NCBI GenBank assembly: GCA_040880525.1 | Contig: JBBDIG010000013.1 | Coordinates: 1-42,967, forward strand | Direction: 5' to 3' | Source of the DNA: Bacteroidia bacterium | Lineage (GTDB): Bacteria; Bacteroidota; Bacteroidia; CAILMK01; JBBDIG01 | Length of the DNA stretch: 42,967 nt | In this document: piece after piece, positions 1-8,622 of the stretch | Layout: the number at the start of each line of letters is the position of its first letter | Numbering within the stretch: the stretch's first letter is position 1 | Position numbers and translations under genes: made by a program | Notes under the pieces: generated by a model | Told to the model about the DNA's origin: nothing | What the model saw: only the letters and a program-made list of their open reading frames with translations | Databases searched by the model: none

Positions 1-155
1 TGCCCCTTTTTGCAATAGAGGCACAGGTCAGGATCGTAGTCCAGGCGTTGGAGGGAAAGGGATTTCCAGTCAAGTGCAGGCCTGGGTGGTGCTTCCTTAC
101 TCAGTCGCTTGGCTCTGCCAAGTGACGAAATATGCAGGTAGGGCTTTGCCCGGTT
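1..155 (-). pseudogene. C-terminal fragment of an IS91-like transposase (edge of window)
   Basis: An open minus-strand frame runs off the left edge of the window. It reads a basic stretch (GRAKRLSKEAPPRP), then ALDWKSLSLQRL, then DPDLCLYCKKG. A WK-L motif followed by a paired-Cys ending (LCxYCKKG) resembles the C-terminus of Bacteroidota IS91/ISCR-type Y2 transposases. The frame has a stop at 156-158, so only the last 50 or so residues are visible and no catalytic tyrosines can be seen. The family call rests on recalled motif similarity only. It could be the tail of another zinc-ribbon protein. Confidence 0.35.
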
Positions 156-239
156 TCACTCTCAAAATTAGCACATGCCTTCCTTTGCTGAAATAATGCG
201 GGTAATCACGAGCTGTCTCGTCCTGAAAATCCAAGGACT

Positions 240-277
240 GTACGCGTTACGCTTCGCTAAACGCGCGCTAGCGGGGG
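240..277 (+). repeat. Short palindromic hairpin repeat, copy 1
   Basis: GTACGCGTT (240-248) pairs with AACGCGCGC (260-268) around an 11-nt loop. The core is a perfect 6-bp stem, CGCGTT/AACGCG, followed by CTAGCGGGGG. A second copy at 33644-33672 has the same loop core and a stem with a compensatory base change. The hairpin touches the first codons of the Fic remnant. REP-like dispersed elements are the closest known class, but no RAYT transposase gene is in the window. Confidence 0.6.
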
Positions 278-499
278 AAATTACCAAACGTTTATTCAAA
301 AGACTTGATTGAGATTTTATTCCGTTTACCTTACACCAAGCGCCAACACTTGCTTGATGAAAATATCGGAAACCTAAAGACAGTCGGAAATTACTTGATG
401 GCGTTGGAAGAAAAAGGATTTTTGAAATCAGAGAAAGTGGGAAAAGAGAAACTATACTTGAACCCAAAACTATTAGAAATATTGGAGAACAAAGAATAA
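272..499 (+). pseudogene. Fic family protein, C-terminal winged-helix remnant
   Basis: The frame opens just after an in-frame TAG at 269-271 and encodes about 75 residues, including KLPNVYSKDLIEILFRLPYT, NIGNLKTVGNYL and EEKGFLKSEKVGKEKLYLN. This is the typical C-terminal winged-helix tail that follows the Fic (AMPylation) domain in Bacteroidota Fic proteins. The catalytic HxFx(D/E)GNGRxxR core is absent, so no transferase activity is possible. A protein could start at the TTG at 305 (64 aa), but it would be only the DNA-binding-like tail. The truncation point coincides with the hairpin repeat at 240-277. Confidence 0.65.
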
Positions 500-605
500 C
501 CTCAGCTAACAGCACCAATCCAAAAGTGGCAGTTCGGTTGGTTAAATCAGCAGTTTTACTTGAACTGTAACCTGAAGTCAGCCCGCCCTTTCCCCCCTCA
601 TTGAA

Positions 606-1337
606 CTATAGGGAATCGTACTTCCTCAGGAGTTTCATCAAGGTAGCAAAGTCATCAGGATATGGCGCTTCCACCGCTATGGCTTTGGCTTCAGGGTCAG
701 TAAACTCCAAAGTGTGTGCATGGAGCGCCACCCGCTGCATTATGGGCCTCTCCTCTTTTTCCTGGCCATGATGATATTTCCGCTTTAGTTTGCTCAGCAT
801 GGGCAAAGTGCCATCGTAAAGTATATCCGATACGATGGGTGCTTTTACTGCCGATAAATGGATACGGATCTGGTGGAACCGGCCCGTAAGCGGTTGACAT
901 TCGCACAGCGTAAAATGCCGGAAGTTTTCTTTAGGACGGACAATCGTTACAGCCGGTTTGCCTTTATGCTTATCAATCCGGGCCTTGCCCTTTATTGCAG
1001 TGAGTGGCAACTGTATTTCCATTTCTTCATTCCCAAAACTCAGCACACCGGAAACAACAGCATGATAAAGTTTGCGCACCTGCCGGTTCTGAAACTGAAG
1101 CGAAATATGGCGATAGGTTTCAGAAGTTTTTGCGATCACCAAAGCACCCGAAGTCTCTTTGTCAAGCCGGTGGCAAAGCTGCGCAGTGGAAACATATTTC
1201 CTTGCGAGGCCCAACAAATTATAGGTGCCTCCGCTCCTCTCGTCCAGAGAACTGAGATGGGGTGGTTTATTCACGACCATCAGATGCTCATTCTCGAACA
1301 GGATAATTTCACTGAGCGAGGAAATGCGTTTTGCCAT
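606..1337 (-). CDS. RluA-family RNA pseudouridine synthase
   Basis: This 243-aa protein carries the RluA catalytic signature HRLDKETSG with the nucleophilic aspartate at about residue 59. It is preceded by VNKPPHLSS and followed by the FHQIRIHL motif near residue 155, in the usual family order. Enzymes of this family isomerise specific uridines in rRNA or tRNA. There is no N-terminal S4 domain, so it is a short RluA/TruC-like form, and its target site cannot be told from sequence. It starts 5 bp after the stop of the TlpA-like gene and is the last gene of a gatB-tlpA-rluA run on the minus strand, where co-transcription is likely. Confidence 0.9.
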   Translation of the reverse strand: MAKRISSLSEIILFENEHLMVVNKPPHLSSLDERSGGTYNLLGLARKYVSTAQLCHRLDKETSGALVIAKTSETYRHISLQFQNRQVRKLYHAVVSGVLSFGNEEMEIQLPLTAIKGKARIDKHKGKPAVTIVRPKENFRHFTLCECQPLTGRFHQIRIHLSAVKAPIVSDILYDGTLPMLSKLKRKYHHGQEKEERPIMQRVALHAHTLEFTDPEAKAIAVEAPYPDDFATLMKLLRKYDSL

Positions 1338-1342
1338 TCCGG

Positions 1343-2659
1343 CTACAAATATTTCTTGATTGCCTGCTCAAGCTCCGCCTTAGGAAGATCTTTCGCCACG
1401 ATTTTCCCATCACGATCTACCAATATTGTTTTTGGAATTCCGCTTATTAAATACACATTCACAAGAGGCGATTCTTCCAATCCCAAAGGGTCATTTACCT
1501 GTACCCACGGCAGGCCGTCTTCCTTTATCGCCTGCCTCCACTCATCCTTATCCTTGTCGAAGCTCACGCCATATATTTCAAAACCACGGTTGTGGTAGCG
1601 CTGGTACATTTTCACCATATCAGGATTCTGCGCGCGGCATGGCTTGCACCAAGAGGCCCAGAAGTCTATCAGCACCAATTTTCCCCGGAGAGACTTCAAT
1701 TCCAGCGGCTTTTCATTCTGCGTTTGCAGTACAATATTCGGAGCATCCTTGCCCGCAGCCGTCATGATATAAGGAGAAATTTTATCGTCCAGTTGCCTCA
1801 CGAATTGATTGCCGGGATATAGCTTATTGAACTTTCTGTTGAGCGAATCCAGGAAATCTATATTAGTAGCTACATCCAGCCGCATGGCGGTGAGCGGTGC
1901 CACCAGCGATTTGTCTATTTCACGAATAAATTCTTTGAGTGTGCGGCTTTTAAAATTGCGCACTTCAGCATTGATAATTGGCAGTGAATCGTACATCTGA
2001 ATAATAAGCTTGTTATTGGTTAAATTATCCATTCGCTGTTGTATAGCCTCTGCTTTTTCATTTGACAGGTTCAGCAGGTTATACATTTCCAGCAAATGCT
2101 GCGATTCCGTTGCCCCACCACCGGAAAGCGTATAGTCGCCAATTCTGGGATATGTGGTTTCTACCATGATATTTCCTGAAACCACAAGGAGATGAATAAC
2201 TCCGGTTGGCGTTCGAAGCTGGTAAAGAGTCGGGGCTTTATGGCTGCCCTCAAACCTGAAGTAGTCATCCTCATTCACCACGGTAGTCTGCAGCGGATTA
2301 ATGCTGGTTCCGTCCAGTTCATCAATGATCAGTTCCAGGTTGGCGCCATTGAAGAGATACCCTTCAATGACAAAATCCAGATATTCACCCTCAAGCTTCC
2401 GGCCCGGCAGGTTTGGATTGTTGGGCAAATCAAGCTGTCCTTCTGTCTTTCCGTAAATCACCACATTCTCAGAACTGCCATCCGTAAAAGTAGGAGCCGG
2501 TTGGTTGCCTGCGGATTCATCACTGTTTTGCTGAACCTCACCATCATATTTCTTCTCAAATCCATCATACTCCCGGTTTTCATTATTCCCATCGCCATCA
2601 CAGGAATTCAAACAAAAAATGGCGACTACAGAGAGCGTTAATATTCTTATTAAATACAT
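1343..2659 (-). CDS. TlpA-like thioredoxin-fold lipoprotein
   Basis: This is a periplasm-facing thiol-disulfide oxidoreductase. From the ATG at 2659 (MYLIRIL) the protein is 438 aa with a lipoprotein signal ending in LNSC (Cys about 20), then an acidic low-complexity linker. An upstream ATG at 2689 would add ten polar residues before the signal and is less likely. The middle, about residues 60-290, is a poorly conserved beta-rich/helical region like the DUF4369-type N-terminal halves of Bacteroidota TlpA proteins. The C-terminal 140 residues are an AhpC/TSA-thioredoxin fold with the active site WASWCKPC and the cis-Pro segment SGIPKTILVD. It lies 33 bp downstream of gatB and 5 bp upstream of the pseudouridine synthase gene. 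Confidence 0.85.
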   Translation of the reverse strand: MYLIRILTLSVVAIFCLNSCDGDGNNENREYDGFEKKYDGEVQQNSDESAGNQPAPTFTDGSSENVVIYGKTEGQLDLPNNPNLPGRKLEGEYLDFVIEGYLFNGANLELIIDELDGTSINPLQTTVVNEDDYFRFEGSHKAPTLYQLRTPTGVIHLLVVSGNIMVETTYPRIGDYTLSGGGATESQHLLEMYNLLNLSNEKAEAIQQRMDNLTNNKLIIQMYDSLPIINAEVRNFKSRTLKEFIREIDKSLVAPLTAMRLDVATNIDFLDSLNRKFNKLYPGNQFVRQLDDKISPYIMTAAGKDAPNIVLQTQNEKPLELKSLRGKLVLIDFWASWCKPCRAQNPDMVKMYQRYHNRGFEIYGVSFDKDKDEWRQAIKEDGLPWVQVNDPLGLEESPLVNVYLISGIPKTILVDRDGKIVAKDLPKAELEQAIKKYL

Positions 2660-2692
2660 GTTCTTAATTTTTAAATTGAAAAAAGTCAAACC

Positions 2693-4150
2693 TTATTCTT
2701 GGTTTTCCAGTTCCTCAGTCAATATGCGACTGGCCTTTTTAGGATCTGCCTTGCCCTTGCTGGCACGCATTATTTCTCCCATAAACATGCCGAGTAGGTT
2801 TTTTTTGCCGGCCCGGTAGTCTGCTGCCTTTTGCGGATACTTTGCAATAGCATCGCGGGTTATTTTCCGGATAAGATCCTCATCACCCTCCTGTATAAGA
2901 TTCATTTGCTCTGCCAGCCGTTCAGGATCCACTTCAGGATTTTTCATTAATTCAGAAAAAAGGCGGGTGGAAGCGATAGAGAAATTCATCTTGCCAGCCT
3001 CCACAAGTTCCACAAGTTCGGCTATTTGTGCCGGTTTCAGCATGAATTCTGAAATATCAATTCCCTGCTCATTCGTGTAGGATCGAACGGGCCCTATCAT
3101 CCAGTTGGTGGCGGCTTTATATTGTTCTGTATCTTCAATTACTTCCATAAAATAATGGGCAAAATTCTTCTCCGAGGTAAGAATGGTAGCATCATACTCG
3201 CTCAGCCCATACTCGGCAATGAATTTTTCGTGGAGGGCTGCCGGCAGTTCAGGCATTGTCTCTTCCACCTTACTTATCTGCTCCAGCGAAATGACAATTG
3301 GGGGAATATCCGGCTCTGGAAAATAGCGGTAATCGTGGGCCATTTCCTTACCCCGCATTGAAACGGTTGTTCCCGTTACAGCATCAAAATTCCGGGTTTC
3401 CTGATAGATGGGTTCGCCATTCTCAAGCGCTGTTTGCTGACGTTCAATCTCGTATTCCAGTGCTCTCTGTACGTGCCGGATGCTGTTCATGTTTTTCACC
3501 TCTACCTTAGTTCCGAGTTCCTTTTGCCCACGTGGGCGCAGGGAAACATTGGCATCGCAGCGCAAAGAACCTTCTTCCATGTTGCCATCGCAAATATCCA
3601 GGTAGCGCACCAGTTTGCGTATTTCAGTCAGGTAATTATAAGCCTCTTTCGGGTGGCGCATATCCGGGCCGGTAACGATCTCGATAAGCGGTACGCCTGC
3701 CCGGTTCAGATCCACCAGCGAAGAAAAGGGATCAATATCATGGATGCTCTTGCCCGAATCTTCCTCAAGAATGATCTTCTCAATAAAAATATTCTTCGGG
3801 TTTCCATCAGCATCTTTTATGGTAATCTGCCCATCCGTACAGACCGGCAGTGGAAATTGGGTGATCTGATAGCCCTTTGGCAGGTCAGCGTAAAAGTAGT
3901 TTTTTCGTGCAAAGTGGGTGTGGCGATTGATCGTACATTTCAATGCTATTCCCATTCGCAGGGCCAGTTCCAGGCTCATCCTGTTGGGCTGCGGCAATGT
4001 ACCCGGATGGCCCAGCGTTATCGGGCTTACGTTGGTGTTTGGAGGGCTTCCGTATAAATTCGGGTCAGGTGCAAAAGCTTTGCTCTTCGTAAGCAATTGC
4101 GCATGCACCTCCAGCCCCACTACCATCACATATTTCTTGCTGATTTCCAT
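2693..4150 (-). CDS. gatB: Asp/Glu-tRNA amidotransferase subunit B (GatB)
   Basis: This 485-aa protein is full length for GatB. It is the kinase/transamidase subunit of the GatCAB complex that converts Glu-tRNA(Gln) or Asp-tRNA(Asn) to the amidated forms. The N-terminus has VGLEVHAQL, then KNYFYADLPKGYQITQ, EEGSLRCDANVSLRP and the HDYRYFPEPDIPP motif, all GatB hallmarks. The last 140 residues form the helical GatB/YqeY tRNA-binding tail. It is the first gene of the minus-strand run gatB-tlpA-rluA. gatA and gatC are not in the window, which is usual because they are often unlinked in Bacteroidota. Confidence 0.97.
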   Translation of the reverse strand: MEISKKYVMVVGLEVHAQLLTKSKAFAPDPNLYGSPPNTNVSPITLGHPGTLPQPNRMSLELALRMGIALKCTINRHTHFARKNYFYADLPKGYQITQFPLPVCTDGQITIKDADGNPKNIFIEKIILEEDSGKSIHDIDPFSSLVDLNRAGVPLIEIVTGPDMRHPKEAYNYLTEIRKLVRYLDICDGNMEEGSLRCDANVSLRPRGQKELGTKVEVKNMNSIRHVQRALEYEIERQQTALENGEPIYQETRNFDAVTGTTVSMRGKEMAHDYRYFPEPDIPPIVISLEQISKVEETMPELPAALHEKFIAEYGLSEYDATILTSEKNFAHYFMEVIEDTEQYKAATNWMIGPVRSYTNEQGIDISEFMLKPAQIAELVELVEAGKMNFSIASTRLFSELMKNPEVDPERLAEQMNLIQEGDEDLIRKITRDAIAKYPQKAADYRAGKKNLLGMFMGEIMRASKGKADPKKASRILTEELENQE

Positions 4151-4176
4151 TGATCGCTTCTCAGATTTTGAAGCCG

Positions 4177-4184
4177 CGAAGTTA
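4177..4184 (-). promoter_or_regulatory. gatB: Possible gatB promoter -7 box
   Basis: On the minus strand TAACTTCG lies 26 bp before the gatB ATG and is followed by C. It matches the Bacteroidota TAnnTTTG -7 element in 7 of 8 positions, counting the two free ones. No convincing TTTG -33 box is visible at 19-21 bp. Confidence 0.3.
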
Positions 4185-4268
4185 GCGGTTTTGGGAGGTG
4201 AGGGAACAGCATTGAAACAACAGCATCCAGAGATTTACTTCGCTATCCTGATTTGGAATCCATAGCCG

Positions 4269-4814
4269 CTACTCCTCCATCAATGTCTCCACAGCCTGGA
4301 TCACTTCCGGGTCCAAAATTGACTTTTTAGGTTCCACGGCCTGGCGCACTTTCCCGTTTTTATCCACAAGGAATTTCTGAAAATTCCATTTTACAGGCGC
4401 GTCCAGAACTCCGTTCTTTTTTTTCTGCGTCAGGTATTCGTAAAGCGGATGCTGATCCTTTCCCTTAACTGAAATCTTGCTGAACATCGGAAACGTAACG
4501 CCATAGTTTTCAGAGCAAAATTGCCTGATCTCGCTATCAGTGCCGGGTTCCTGCCCCAGAAAGTTATTGGCCGGAAATCCCAGCACCACTACCTCCCTGT
4601 CTTTGTAGGTTTCATAAAACTGCTGCAATTCTTCGTACTGTGGCGTAAGGCCGCATTTGCTGGCCACATTTACGATCACCAGCACTTTGCCTTCGAATGT
4701 ATCCAGTTTCACTTCCCTGCCGTCAATATCTTCCATCGTAAAGTCATACACCGATTCCCGCGTCCCGGCAAAAGGTAAAAGAAGCAAAAAGGAGAAAAGC
4801 ACTGCTTTCATCAT
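4269..4814 (-). CDS. Glutathione peroxidase family protein, exported
   Basis: This 181-aa thiol peroxidase has an N-terminal hydrophobic signal (residues 2-16), so it probably acts in the periplasm. The peroxidatic site is NVASKCGLT with Cys54. The GQEPG motif supplies the catalytic Gln, and KWNFQKFLVD supplies the Trp-Asn pair. A second Cys in QFCSENYGVTF fits the resolving Cys of thioredoxin-dependent 2-Cys enzymes, so the reductant is more likely thioredoxin than glutathione. The usual FPCNQF segment is FPANNF here. There is no in-frame UGA, so this is a Cys and not a selenocysteine form. It is separated from gatB by 118 bp and may have its own promoter. Confidence 0.92.
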   Translation of the reverse strand: MMKAVLFSFLLLLPFAGTRESVYDFTMEDIDGREVKLDTFEGKVLVIVNVASKCGLTPQYEELQQFYETYKDREVVVLGFPANNFLGQEPGTDSEIRQFCSENYGVTFPMFSKISVKGKDQHPLYEYLTQKKKNGVLDAPVKWNFQKFLVDKNGKVRQAVEPKKSILDPEVIQAVETLMEE

Positions 4815-4916
4815 GTTGAATAATTTTTAATTTTAATAGCAAACAGCAGAAACAAATTTTGTTGTTCCCTTCCAAATATTTATGGGATTATAATCAATAT
4901 GATTGAAATTCGATTT

Positions 4917-6209
4917 TCAAGCCGTTATGGATTTTACAAGTTCTGAGTCATCCTCTTTAATAAATAATAGGATTCCTGAAAATATTAAAATTTCGCCCAG
5001 CCACATGTTATATTGTAACCACCAGACTGACGACAGATTTAGTACCAGGCCGCTCACAATGAGTATATTTATGTAGTTGAAATTCCTCTTAAAATACATA
5101 GAGACCAGCAAAAGCGGGAATATCCATTGCACAGCGTTGTATGGCATTCTTGGAGCTGGGAGGAAGAAATCTGAGACGATCACCAGGCAAGCGCCCAATA
5201 AAAATATCCCGGTAATGGAAAGCCGGAATAGTCTTTTCCTTAAAAAAATGAATACGCTGGAAATAACTAAAAATAACATACCGGTCAAATAAATTGAAGT
5301 CAGCTCAATATTCGCAAATTTGAAAAAAAGATACTGGATCGAAGTATTCTCAATTCTTCCCCGAAAGGGTGAGCCCTCAGAAGGCGAGAACCCTTCCACC
5401 GTATCGGGCAACCATTGCGGTGTAGAAAGGCCGCTCAAATTTCCACCGCCAAGTATATTATAAGTGGCCCAGAATTTCATAGCGTCAAGGTATTGTTCCC
5501 ACAGAATAATATAGGGCAGCACAAAAATTAAAATACCTGTGGCCACACCAGAAAGCGCGCCCACAAGCATTAAATACTGCCTGTTAAAAATAAATGGAAG
5601 GAAAAATATAGCAAAAGAAGGCCGGAATAATATTGCCATGCCTGCCAGAAAACCACCTGCAAATTTCAATACCTTTTTATCACAAATGGCGGAAGCAAAA
5701 GCAAGCGTCATTATAAATGGATAAATAATATAAAACTGGCCTACTGAAAGATGCAAGTGCCAGGCGAAGCCAATGCTGAATAAGCACCCTGTAAACAGAA
5801 CCCATATTTTCAAAGCCTCATTTCCTCTTTCTGAAGTATAAGCGAACCATAAAATCATAAAAAGCAAAAATGCAAGTTGCAACCACAACCAAATATTTTT
5901 AATTACCAGATAATTAAATTTGCTTAGTGGCTGATGAATCAGGAGTACGGAAGGTGATACCGTGGTGTAGGTAACAGGCATTTCTGAAAACCCGGTAGTG
6001 AATTCTCTTCGGTTCAGCAATCGCTGGCTATCGCCCGGCTTCCATTTATAGTGGTAAGGCGAATGCCCGGTTTCAGTGAGTCTGGAGGCGACAATACGGT
6101 TCCGGAGATCAATCTGCTCCAGTTGCGGTACATTAAAAAAGACCTGGTAAAAAGTGCCTGCAACTGACAAGAATAAAAAAATGAGAAACAGAAGCTTTAA
6201 GGGTTTCAT
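4917..6209 (-). CDS. Polytopic membrane protein, GT87/DUF2029-like glycosyltransferase
   Basis: About 430 aa with 10-11 predicted hydrophobic segments. The first is at MKPLKLLFLIFLFLSVAG, which I take as the start; an ATG 27 bp upstream at 6236 is also possible. A large first extracytoplasmic loop (GHSPYHYKWKPGDSQRL), the aromatic helices and the FVLPYIILWEQYLDAMKFW segment resemble the GT-C fold DUF2029/GT87 polyprenyl-phosphate mannosyltransferases. It would transfer sugar from a lipid carrier on the outer face of the inner membrane. The acceptor is unknown. No sugar-biosynthesis genes lie next to it. The family call is by topology and pattern, not by a decisive motif. Confidence 0.6.
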   Translation of the reverse strand: MKPLKLLFLIFLFLSVAGTFYQVFFNVPQLEQIDLRNRIVASRLTETGHSPYHYKWKPGDSQRLLNRREFTTGFSEMPVTYTTVSPSVLLIHQPLSKFNYLVIKNIWLWLQLAFLLFMILWFAYTSERGNEALKIWVLFTGCLFSIGFAWHLHLSVGQFYIIYPFIMTLAFASAICDKKVLKFAGGFLAGMAILFRPSFAIFFLPFIFNRQYLMLVGALSGVATGILIFVLPYIILWEQYLDAMKFWATYNILGGGNLSGLSTPQWLPDTVEGFSPSEGSPFRGRIENTSIQYLFFKFANIELTSIYLTGMLFLVISSVFIFLRKRLFRLSITGIFLLGACLVIVSDFFLPAPRMPYNAVQWIFPLLLVSMYFKRNFNYINILIVSGLVLNLSSVWWLQYNMWLGEILIFSGILLFIKEDDSELVKSITA

Positions 6210-6447
6210 TTCATAAAGAACTTTATCAAATAACACTTCTGCAACCTCAATCGTCAGTCCCGGCTTATCTCCAAACTTTCGGGTTTAAAGGAGCTATAAT
6301 TTAAAACCACGTGCTCTGCAATTCGAAAACTGCGAAGCGATATTTTCATTTACAGAATACTAAAAAAGCTCAGATTTGCCTGTTCCGGAAAAATAATTAT
6401 TACTTATCGAAATAAATAAAAAACGACAAATACACTCGCACTACAAA

Positions 6448-7764
6448 TTAGCTCCTGGGTTTCCCGGCTGCATCTTTGGTGGTGATCAGCTCTTGTTGTT
6501 CAGCAGGTTTGCGCTCGTATTGAATGCCGTCAAGTTGCTGATTGTAAGCTTCCATTACCTGCTGGTAACGCTCCGTATTTTCAGGATTTACCGGTTCAGA
6601 AGGCGGGATCTCTTCCCTGAACGGATCTACCTGGCGGCCATTTTTCCAAAACCGGAAGCAGAGATGCGGCCCGGTAGCGAGGCCCGTACTGCCCACATAG
6701 CCAATGACCTCTCCCTGGCTCACATGCTTTCCGGGTTTTATGCCGTTGGCAATTTTGCTCATGTGCAGATATTGAGTTGTATAAGTGCCGTTATGCCGAA
6801 CTTTTACATATCGTCCATTCCCGCCATTATATGAGGCTTCGGTAATTACGCCATCGCCTACCGTATAAATGGGAGTACCGGTGGGTGCGGCATAGTCGGT
6901 GCCGAGGTGGGCTTTCCAGCGCTTTTGCACCGGGTGAAAACGCTTCATGGTATAGCGGCTGCTGATGCGGCTGAACTTCAAAGGTGCTTTCAGGAATGCT
7001 TTGCGCAGGCTCTCCGCATTTTCATCGAAGAAATCAATTCCCTCATTCTGCTCAAAAGAATAAGCGTAAAATTCTTTTCCGGCATGCTCAAACAAGGCAG
7101 TTTTAATTCTTCCTAAACCCACGGGTTTATCCTCTACATAATCCTGCTCAAATACTACTTTAAATTTATCATTTTTCTGAAGGCGGTAGAAGTCAATTGA
7201 CCAGGCATACACTTCTGAAAGTTTTATGGCCATCGCAGGGCTGACGTCATAATCCTGAAGCGTTTCATAGAGCGATGATTCAATGATCCCTGCCGCTGTG
7301 CGCTCTTTTGTAGTTACTTCTTTTTTAAATTCAGTTATTTTTCCTCTTTCCGAAAGTTCACAAACCACATAATTGACCGGGTCTTTTTCATAAATAAAAT
7401 AAGATGCGCTTTGCACCGAATCCTTTGAGGTCAGAATACAGTAAGGCCTGCCTGAAACAATTTTTCTTACGTCAAAAACTTCACGGCTTCCGGTGGCCAG
7501 TGAATGGATCAGCGAGCTGCTGATATTAAACGAGGAAAGAATTACGGAGAGATTCTCATTTCGCTGAACCAGGGCATGATGCACATCAAAAGAATCGAGG
7601 TTGAATCCATAGATCCGCTCAGGTTCATGATAGCATTCCGGTTCGAAGATTTTGTCCTCTGCTGAAGGGGCAAGTTGCTGAGCATTATCCTCATTAAATA
7701 AAACAAAGTAGGCTGCAACAATGATAAATATTCCGCTAAGCGTAGTGATGATCCTTAATCTCAA
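6448..7764 (-). CDS. M23-family metallopeptidase with Cys in the HxH motif
   Basis: This 438-aa protein has an N-terminal membrane anchor or signal (residues 4-23), an unassigned region to about 260, and a LytM/M23 domain at about 275-385. M23 enzymes cut peptidoglycan cross-links. The first zinc motif is HLGTD (His286, Asp290), and the catalytic His334 is in QYLHMS. The usual GPHLHF ending reads GPHLCF, so the third zinc ligand is Cys369 instead of His. The rest of the fold (GDGVITEA, GYVGSTG) is intact, so either Cys binds the zinc or the protein is an inactive regulator. It is transcribed alone, with more than 100 bp on each side. Confidence 0.9.
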   Translation of the reverse strand: MRLRIITTLSGIFIIVAAYFVLFNEDNAQQLAPSAEDKIFEPECYHEPERIYGFNLDSFDVHHALVQRNENLSVILSSFNISSSLIHSLATGSREVFDVRKIVSGRPYCILTSKDSVQSASYFIYEKDPVNYVVCELSERGKITEFKKEVTTKERTAAGIIESSLYETLQDYDVSPAMAIKLSEVYAWSIDFYRLQKNDKFKVVFEQDYVEDKPVGLGRIKTALFEHAGKEFYAYSFEQNEGIDFFDENAESLRKAFLKAPLKFSRISSRYTMKRFHPVQKRWKAHLGTDYAAPTGTPIYTVGDGVITEASYNGGNGRYVKVRHNGTYTTQYLHMSKIANGIKPGKHVSQGEVIGYVGSTGLATGPHLCFRFWKNGRQVDPFREEIPPSEPVNPENTERYQQVMEAYNQQLDGIQYERKPAEQQELITTKDAAGKPRS

Positions 7765-7895
7765 AATAATTTGGGTTTTGATTGTGAACTAACTGCCTCG
7801 CAAGTTTTAGCAAATTTTAAGCTTCAACTATACGTAAATCCACGCATATTGAAATATTATGAAAATTCATTGTGTAAGAAATTACATTTCCTTGT

Positions 7896-8567
7896 TCATT
7901 CCTCATTGCGAACGCCAACTTTCTTTGATGGAAAATAGCGGTTATGATCCCAATAGGGAACGGATTCTTCATCAGGCTCCTGGTCTTGCCACGGATGCCG
8001 GTCATCATCAGGCCCCCTTTTTCTAAAAACAAAAGCCGCAACAATCCCGGTAATAAGTCCGCTGAGATGCCCTTCCCATGAAACCTGCGGATCAGCCGGG
8101 AGAACGCCCCAGAAAATGCCACCGTATAAAAAGAACATCAGCAGCGAAAGGGCCAGCAGCCGCATGTTCCTGCGCATAATTCCGCTGAACATAAGGAAGC
8201 CTGCAAAACCGTAGATAAGCCCGCTGGCTCCGATATGATGCACCTCCCGTCCAACCAGCCAAAGCAGGCCACCGCTAATGAGGTAAATAAATAAAAGAAT
8301 GCGCATTTCTACCGGACGATAAAAATAAATGATGGAGGTGCTGAGCACAAAAACAGGGATGGTATTGGCAGCCAAATGCCCCCAACTTCCGTGGAAAAAT
8401 GGGTATGTAAGAATTCCGGTGATTCCGCTGAGATGGCGCGGATAAACGCCCATTCCTCCATAGCTGAGATCGAATACCCAGGCCACAAGCATAATGAGCC
8501 AGATAAGCAGAACAAACGCAGCCGGCAGTATTACGCTTTGCTTCATTCTCCTGAGTTCCTCTTTCAT
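7896..8567 (-). CDS. Rhomboid-family intramembrane serine protease
   Basis: This 223-aa protein has six hydrophobic segments and all rhomboid active-site motifs: the oxyanion pair in HGSWGHLAAN (His64, Asn68), the nucleophile GASG (Ser115), and the general base in WEGHLSG (His167). These proteases cut single-pass membrane proteins inside the bilayer. The C-terminal tail after the last helix is short, basic-acidic and cytoplasmic. The start at 8567 (MKEELRRMKQ) places a charged segment before the first helix, as expected. Substrates are unknown. It sits 55 bp downstream of the PIG-L gene on the same strand and may be co-transcribed with it. Confidence 0.93.
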   Translation of the reverse strand: MKEELRRMKQSVILPAAFVLLIWLIMLVAWVFDLSYGGMGVYPRHLSGITGILTYPFFHGSWGHLAANTIPVFVLSTSIIYFYRPVEMRILLFIYLISGGLLWLVGREVHHIGASGLIYGFAGFLMFSGIMRRNMRLLALSLLMFFLYGGIFWGVLPADPQVSWEGHLSGLITGIVAAFVFRKRGPDDDRHPWQDQEPDEESVPYWDHNRYFPSKKVGVRNEE

Positions 8568-8622
8568 TCCTTATATTATTCCTTTCCTGTTTTAAATAAA
8601 TAAACTGCCAGGCGCAATGCGA

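Noticed and set aside
7817-8122. Minus-strand frame overlapping the rhomboid gene
   Set aside because: It is in another frame of the rhomboid coding sequence, which has all its active-site motifs; a shadow only.
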